64,000 nucleotides of DNA. It comes from Pseudolabrys sp. FHR47 (lineage in GTDB: Bacteria; Pseudomonadota; Alphaproteobacteria; Rhizobiales; Xanthobacteraceae). Shown piece by piece: positions 61,866-64,000 of this stretch (position 1 is the stretch's first letter; the number at the start of each line of letters is the position of its first letter). A program made the translations under genes and the position numbers. The stretch spans positions 496,001 to 560,000 of the forward strand of contig NZ_CP039740.1 in the NCBI RefSeq assembly GCF_005153485.1, read 5' to 3'. The notes under the pieces were generated by a model, which saw nothing but the letters and a program-made list of their open reading frames with translations, was not told the DNA's origin and did no database searches.

Positions 61866-62908
61866 GCCCGAAAGCCTATCGCCGCCGATTGGACATCAAG
61901 AACGGTCGCGTCGACCTTTCGCACGGCTCCGGCGGCCGCGCGATGGCGCAGCTCATCGCGGACGTCTTCCATGAGGCGCTCGACAACGAGTGGCTGCGGC
62001 AGGGCAACGACCAGGCCGCCTTCGATGTCGGCGCCGGCCGTATGGTGATGACGACCGACGGCTACGTGATCTCGCCGCTGTTCTTCCCCGGCGGCGACAT
62101 CGGCTCGCTCGCCGTGCATGGCACGGTCAACGACGTCGCCATGGCCGGCGCCCGACCACTTTATCTTTCCGCCAGCTTCATCATCGAGGAAGGCTTCCCG
62201 TTTGCCGATCTGAAACGCATCGCCGACAGCATGGGCGAGGCGGCACGCGCGGCCGGCGTGCCGGTCGTGACCGGCGACACCAAGGTCGTCGAGCGCGGCA
62301 AGGCGGACGGCGTGTTCATTTCCACCACCGGCATCGGTGTGGTGCCAGCCGGCCTCGATCTGTCGGCCGAAAAGGCGCGTGCCGGTGACCGCGTGATCGT
62401 CTCGGGAACGCTCGGCGACCATGGCGTGGCCGTCATGTCGAAGCGTCAGAATCTCACCTTCGACACTGCGATCGTATCCGACTCGGCGGCGCTGCACGAA
62501 CTGGTCGCCGCCATGGTCGCGGCCGCCGGGTCGGGTCTGCGGGTGATGCGCGACCCGACCCGTGGCGGTCTCGCGGCCACGCTCAATGAACTGGCGCAGC
62601 AGTCGAAGGTCGGTTTCCGGATCGACGAGGACGCGCTGCCGGTGAAGCCGGAAGTCGCCGCGGCCTGCGAACTGCTCGGCCTCGATCCTCTCTATGTTGC
62701 GAACGAAGGCAAGCTCGTTGCCATCGTCGCACCGGAGGCTGCCGCCGTCGTGCTCGCCGCCATGCGCGCGCATCCGCACGGCCGCGACGCGGCCGTGGTC
62801 GGCGAAGCGGTCGTCGACGACCATCGTTTTGTGCAGATGACGACGGCCTTCGGCGGCGGCCGCATTGTCGACTGGCTGTCCGGCGAGCAATTGCCGCGGA
62901 TTTGTTGA
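61862..62908 (+). CDS. hypE: Hydrogenase maturation protein HypE
   Basis: The 348-residue PurM-like enzyme turns HypF's carbamoyl group into a thiocyanate on its C-terminal cysteine. Motifs are DLSHGSGGRAMAQLI, MTTDGYVISPLFFPGGDIGS, AVHGTVNDVAMAGARP, and the C-terminus PRIC (Cys348). It overlaps hypD by 4 bp. Confidence 0.97.
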   Translation: MSPKAYRRRLDIKNGRVDLSHGSGGRAMAQLIADVFHEALDNEWLRQGNDQAAFDVGAGRMVMTTDGYVISPLFFPGGDIGSLAVHGTVNDVAMAGARPLYLSASFIIEEGFPFADLKRIADSMGEAARAAGVPVVTGDTKVVERGKADGVFISTTGIGVVPAGLDLSAEKARAGDRVIVSGTLGDHGVAVMSKRQNLTFDTAIVSDSAALHELVAAMVAAAGSGLRVMRDPTRGGLAATLNELAQQSKVGFRIDEDALPVKPEVAAACELLGLDPLYVANEGKLVAIVAPEAAAVVLAAMRAHPHGRDAAVVGEAVVDDHRFVQMTTAFGGGRIVDWLSGEQLPRIC

Positions 62909-62915
62909 GGGCGCC

Positions 62916-64000
62916 ATGCGCATCCTGCTGCTCGTTCACAGCTTCAACAGCCTGTCGCAGCGGCTGCATGTCGAGCTGTGCGAGCGCGGCCACGCGGTTT
63001 CGGTCGAACTCGACGTCAACGATGCGGTGACGCGCGAGGCGATCGCTTTGGCCGATCCAGATCTCGTTCTTGCCGCCTTCCTGAAGCGGGCGATCCCGGA
63101 GGATGTCTGGCGCGCGCGTCGTTGCCTGGTCGTGCATCCCGGCATCGTCGGTGACCGCGGCCCCTCGGCGCTCGATTGGGCGGTGCTCGACGGCGAAAAG
63201 GAATGGGGCGTCACCGTGCTCGAGGCCGACGCCGAGATGGATGCGGGCCCGGTCTGGGCGTCGGCGACGTTTCCGATGCGTGCGGCGACCAAGTCGAGTC
63301 TCTATCGCCGCGAAGTAGCCGATGCCGCGGTCGAGGCGGTGTTCACGGCGCTCGCGCGTCTCCAGTCGGGCACTTTCGTTCCGCAACGGCCCGATCACAA
63401 TGACCCATCGGTGCGCGGTCGCGGGCGTCCGTTGTGTCGACAAAACGACCGCGCCATCGATTGGGCGAATGACGCGACCGATATCGTGCTGCGCAAGATC
63501 CGGAGTGCCGACGGCACGCCAGGCGTGCGCGACGAACTGTTCGGCCGCGCCGTGCGGTTCTACGATGCCCATCGCGCCGAGGGCCTCTCCGGCGCGCCCG
63601 GCGCGCTGATCGCGCGCTGCGGTGACGCCATCGCGCGCGCCACGCGCGATGGCGCGGTGTGGATCGGTCATGTACGCGAGGAGGGCAGGTCGACGCTGAA
63701 GCTGCCGGCAACGTATGTCTTCGCGACGGAGTCCGCGGCCCTGCCGGTGGCGGAAGGCTATGCACCGATCCGCTATGTGGAGGATGGTCCGGTCGGTTTC
63801 CTCCATTTTGCCTTCTACAATGGCGCGATGAGCACCGCGCAATGCGAGGCGCTGCGCGCAGCCTATGCGCAGGCACTGGCGCGACCGACGCGCGTGCTGG
63901 TGCTGATGGGCGGACCGGACACCTGGTCAAACGGCATTCATCTCGGTCTGATCGAGGCGGCGGAGAGCCCGGCCGACGAGTCCTGGCGCAACATCAACGC
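62916..64000 (+). CDS. hoxX: HoxX, CO-ligand synthesis protein (partial)
   Basis: The visible 361 residues hold a formyltransferase/10-formyl-THF hydrolase-like domain (MRILLLVHSFNSLSQRLHVE, LAAFLKRAIPEDVW, VVHPGIVGDRGPSALDWAVL) and the start of a crotonase-fold domain (VGFLHFAFYNGAMSTAQCEA, VLVLMGGPDTWSNGIHLGLI). HoxX makes the CO ligand from formyl-CoA/10-formyl-THF in air. It follows hypE by 7 bp and is cut by the window edge. Confidence 0.9.
   Translation, partial: MRILLLVHSFNSLSQRLHVELCERGHAVSVELDVNDAVTREAIALADPDLVLAAFLKRAIPEDVWRARRCLVVHPGIVGDRGPSALDWAVLDGEKEWGVTVLEADAEMDAGPVWASATFPMRAATKSSLYRREVADAAVEAVFTALARLQSGTFVPQRPDHNDPSVRGRGRPLCRQNDRAIDWANDATDIVLRKIRSADGTPGVRDELFGRAVRFYDAHRAEGLSGAPGALIARCGDAIARATRDGAVWIGHVREEGRSTLKLPATYVFATESAALPVAEGYAPIRYVEDGPVGFLHFAFYNGAMSTAQCEALRAAYAQALARPTRVLVLMGGPDTWSNGIHLGLIEAAESPADESWRNIN

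Noticed and set aside
1..64000. CRISPR arrays, insertion sequences and transposase genes
   Set aside because: No regularly spaced identical repeats with variable spacers, and no frame resembling a DDE or HUH transposase, was found by reading.

Overview
The window is high-GC alphaproteobacterial DNA, most likely from a Rhizobiales bacterium of the Bradyrhizobium / Rhodopseudomonas / Xanthobacteraceae type. Three things point there: the housekeeping neighbourhoods (xerD - aroK - aroB - CNNM protein; bolA - J-domain - cobS - cobT; Suv3-like helicase - S4 protein - fdxA - carD), the hup/hyp gene order, and the short intergenic palindromes. The assignment is inference; no 16S gene is present.

Left part (1-30 kb): mostly core genes. 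These are a GIY-YIG protein, an L,D-transpeptidase lipoprotein, accA, an acyltransferase/cupin pair, xerD with a 50-residue membrane protein, aroKB, a CBS-domain membrane protein, bolA, a J-domain protein, the aerobic cobaltochelatase genes cobS and cobT, a phytase-like esterase domain protein, two Tat-exported amidohydrolases, rpmB, a DUF3108 protein, a 1103-residue helicase, an S4 protein, fdxA, carD, a glycosyltransferase-like protein and one atypical DUF4041/GIY-YIG gene that looks acquired.

Middle part (29-45 kb): transport and catabolism. A three-gene ABC importer resembles 2-aminoethylphosphonate systems. It is followed by a DUF2066 protein, a VOC dioxygenase-like protein, an M48 protease with LysM and a nuclease-fold protein. 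Next is a locus of sugar-acid dehydratase, TRAP transporter, GntR regulator and dipeptidase, with two operator-like palindromes before the TRAP operon. A TsdA-like dihaem cytochrome and tRNA-Arg(CCT) close the section.

Right part (45.7-64 kb): an uptake [NiFe]-hydrogenase cluster on the + strand, in the order hupU hupV / hupS hupL hupC hupD hupE hupF / hupG hupH hupI hupJ hupK hypA hypB hypF hypC hypD hypE hoxX (cut by the window edge). HupUV looks like the H2 sensor: no Tat signal and no C-terminal extension. HupSLC looks like the energy-conserving, O2-tolerant membrane enzyme. HupD cleaves HupL, HupE supplies Ni, and HupF-K and HypA-F with HoxX build the Ni-Fe(CN)2CO site. Sequence-level control signals are a sigma-54 type -24/-12 element with a TTG-N5-CAA motif before hupS, and a perfect FNR/FixK-type box overlapping the end of hupF, before hupG. 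The partner kinase and response regulator (HupT/HupR or HoxJ/HoxA type) are not in the window.

Repeats: four intergenic spots carry paired inverted copies of one REP-like palindrome (5.5, 12.1, 14.1 and 35.1 kb). A different palindrome lies inside the hup cluster (55.0 kb). An unexplained 75-bp direct repeat precedes the helicase gene. I saw no CRISPR array, no insertion sequence and no integrase other than XerD. No wholly new multigene system stands out; the least explained items are the helicase-upstream repeats and the DUF4041 gene.
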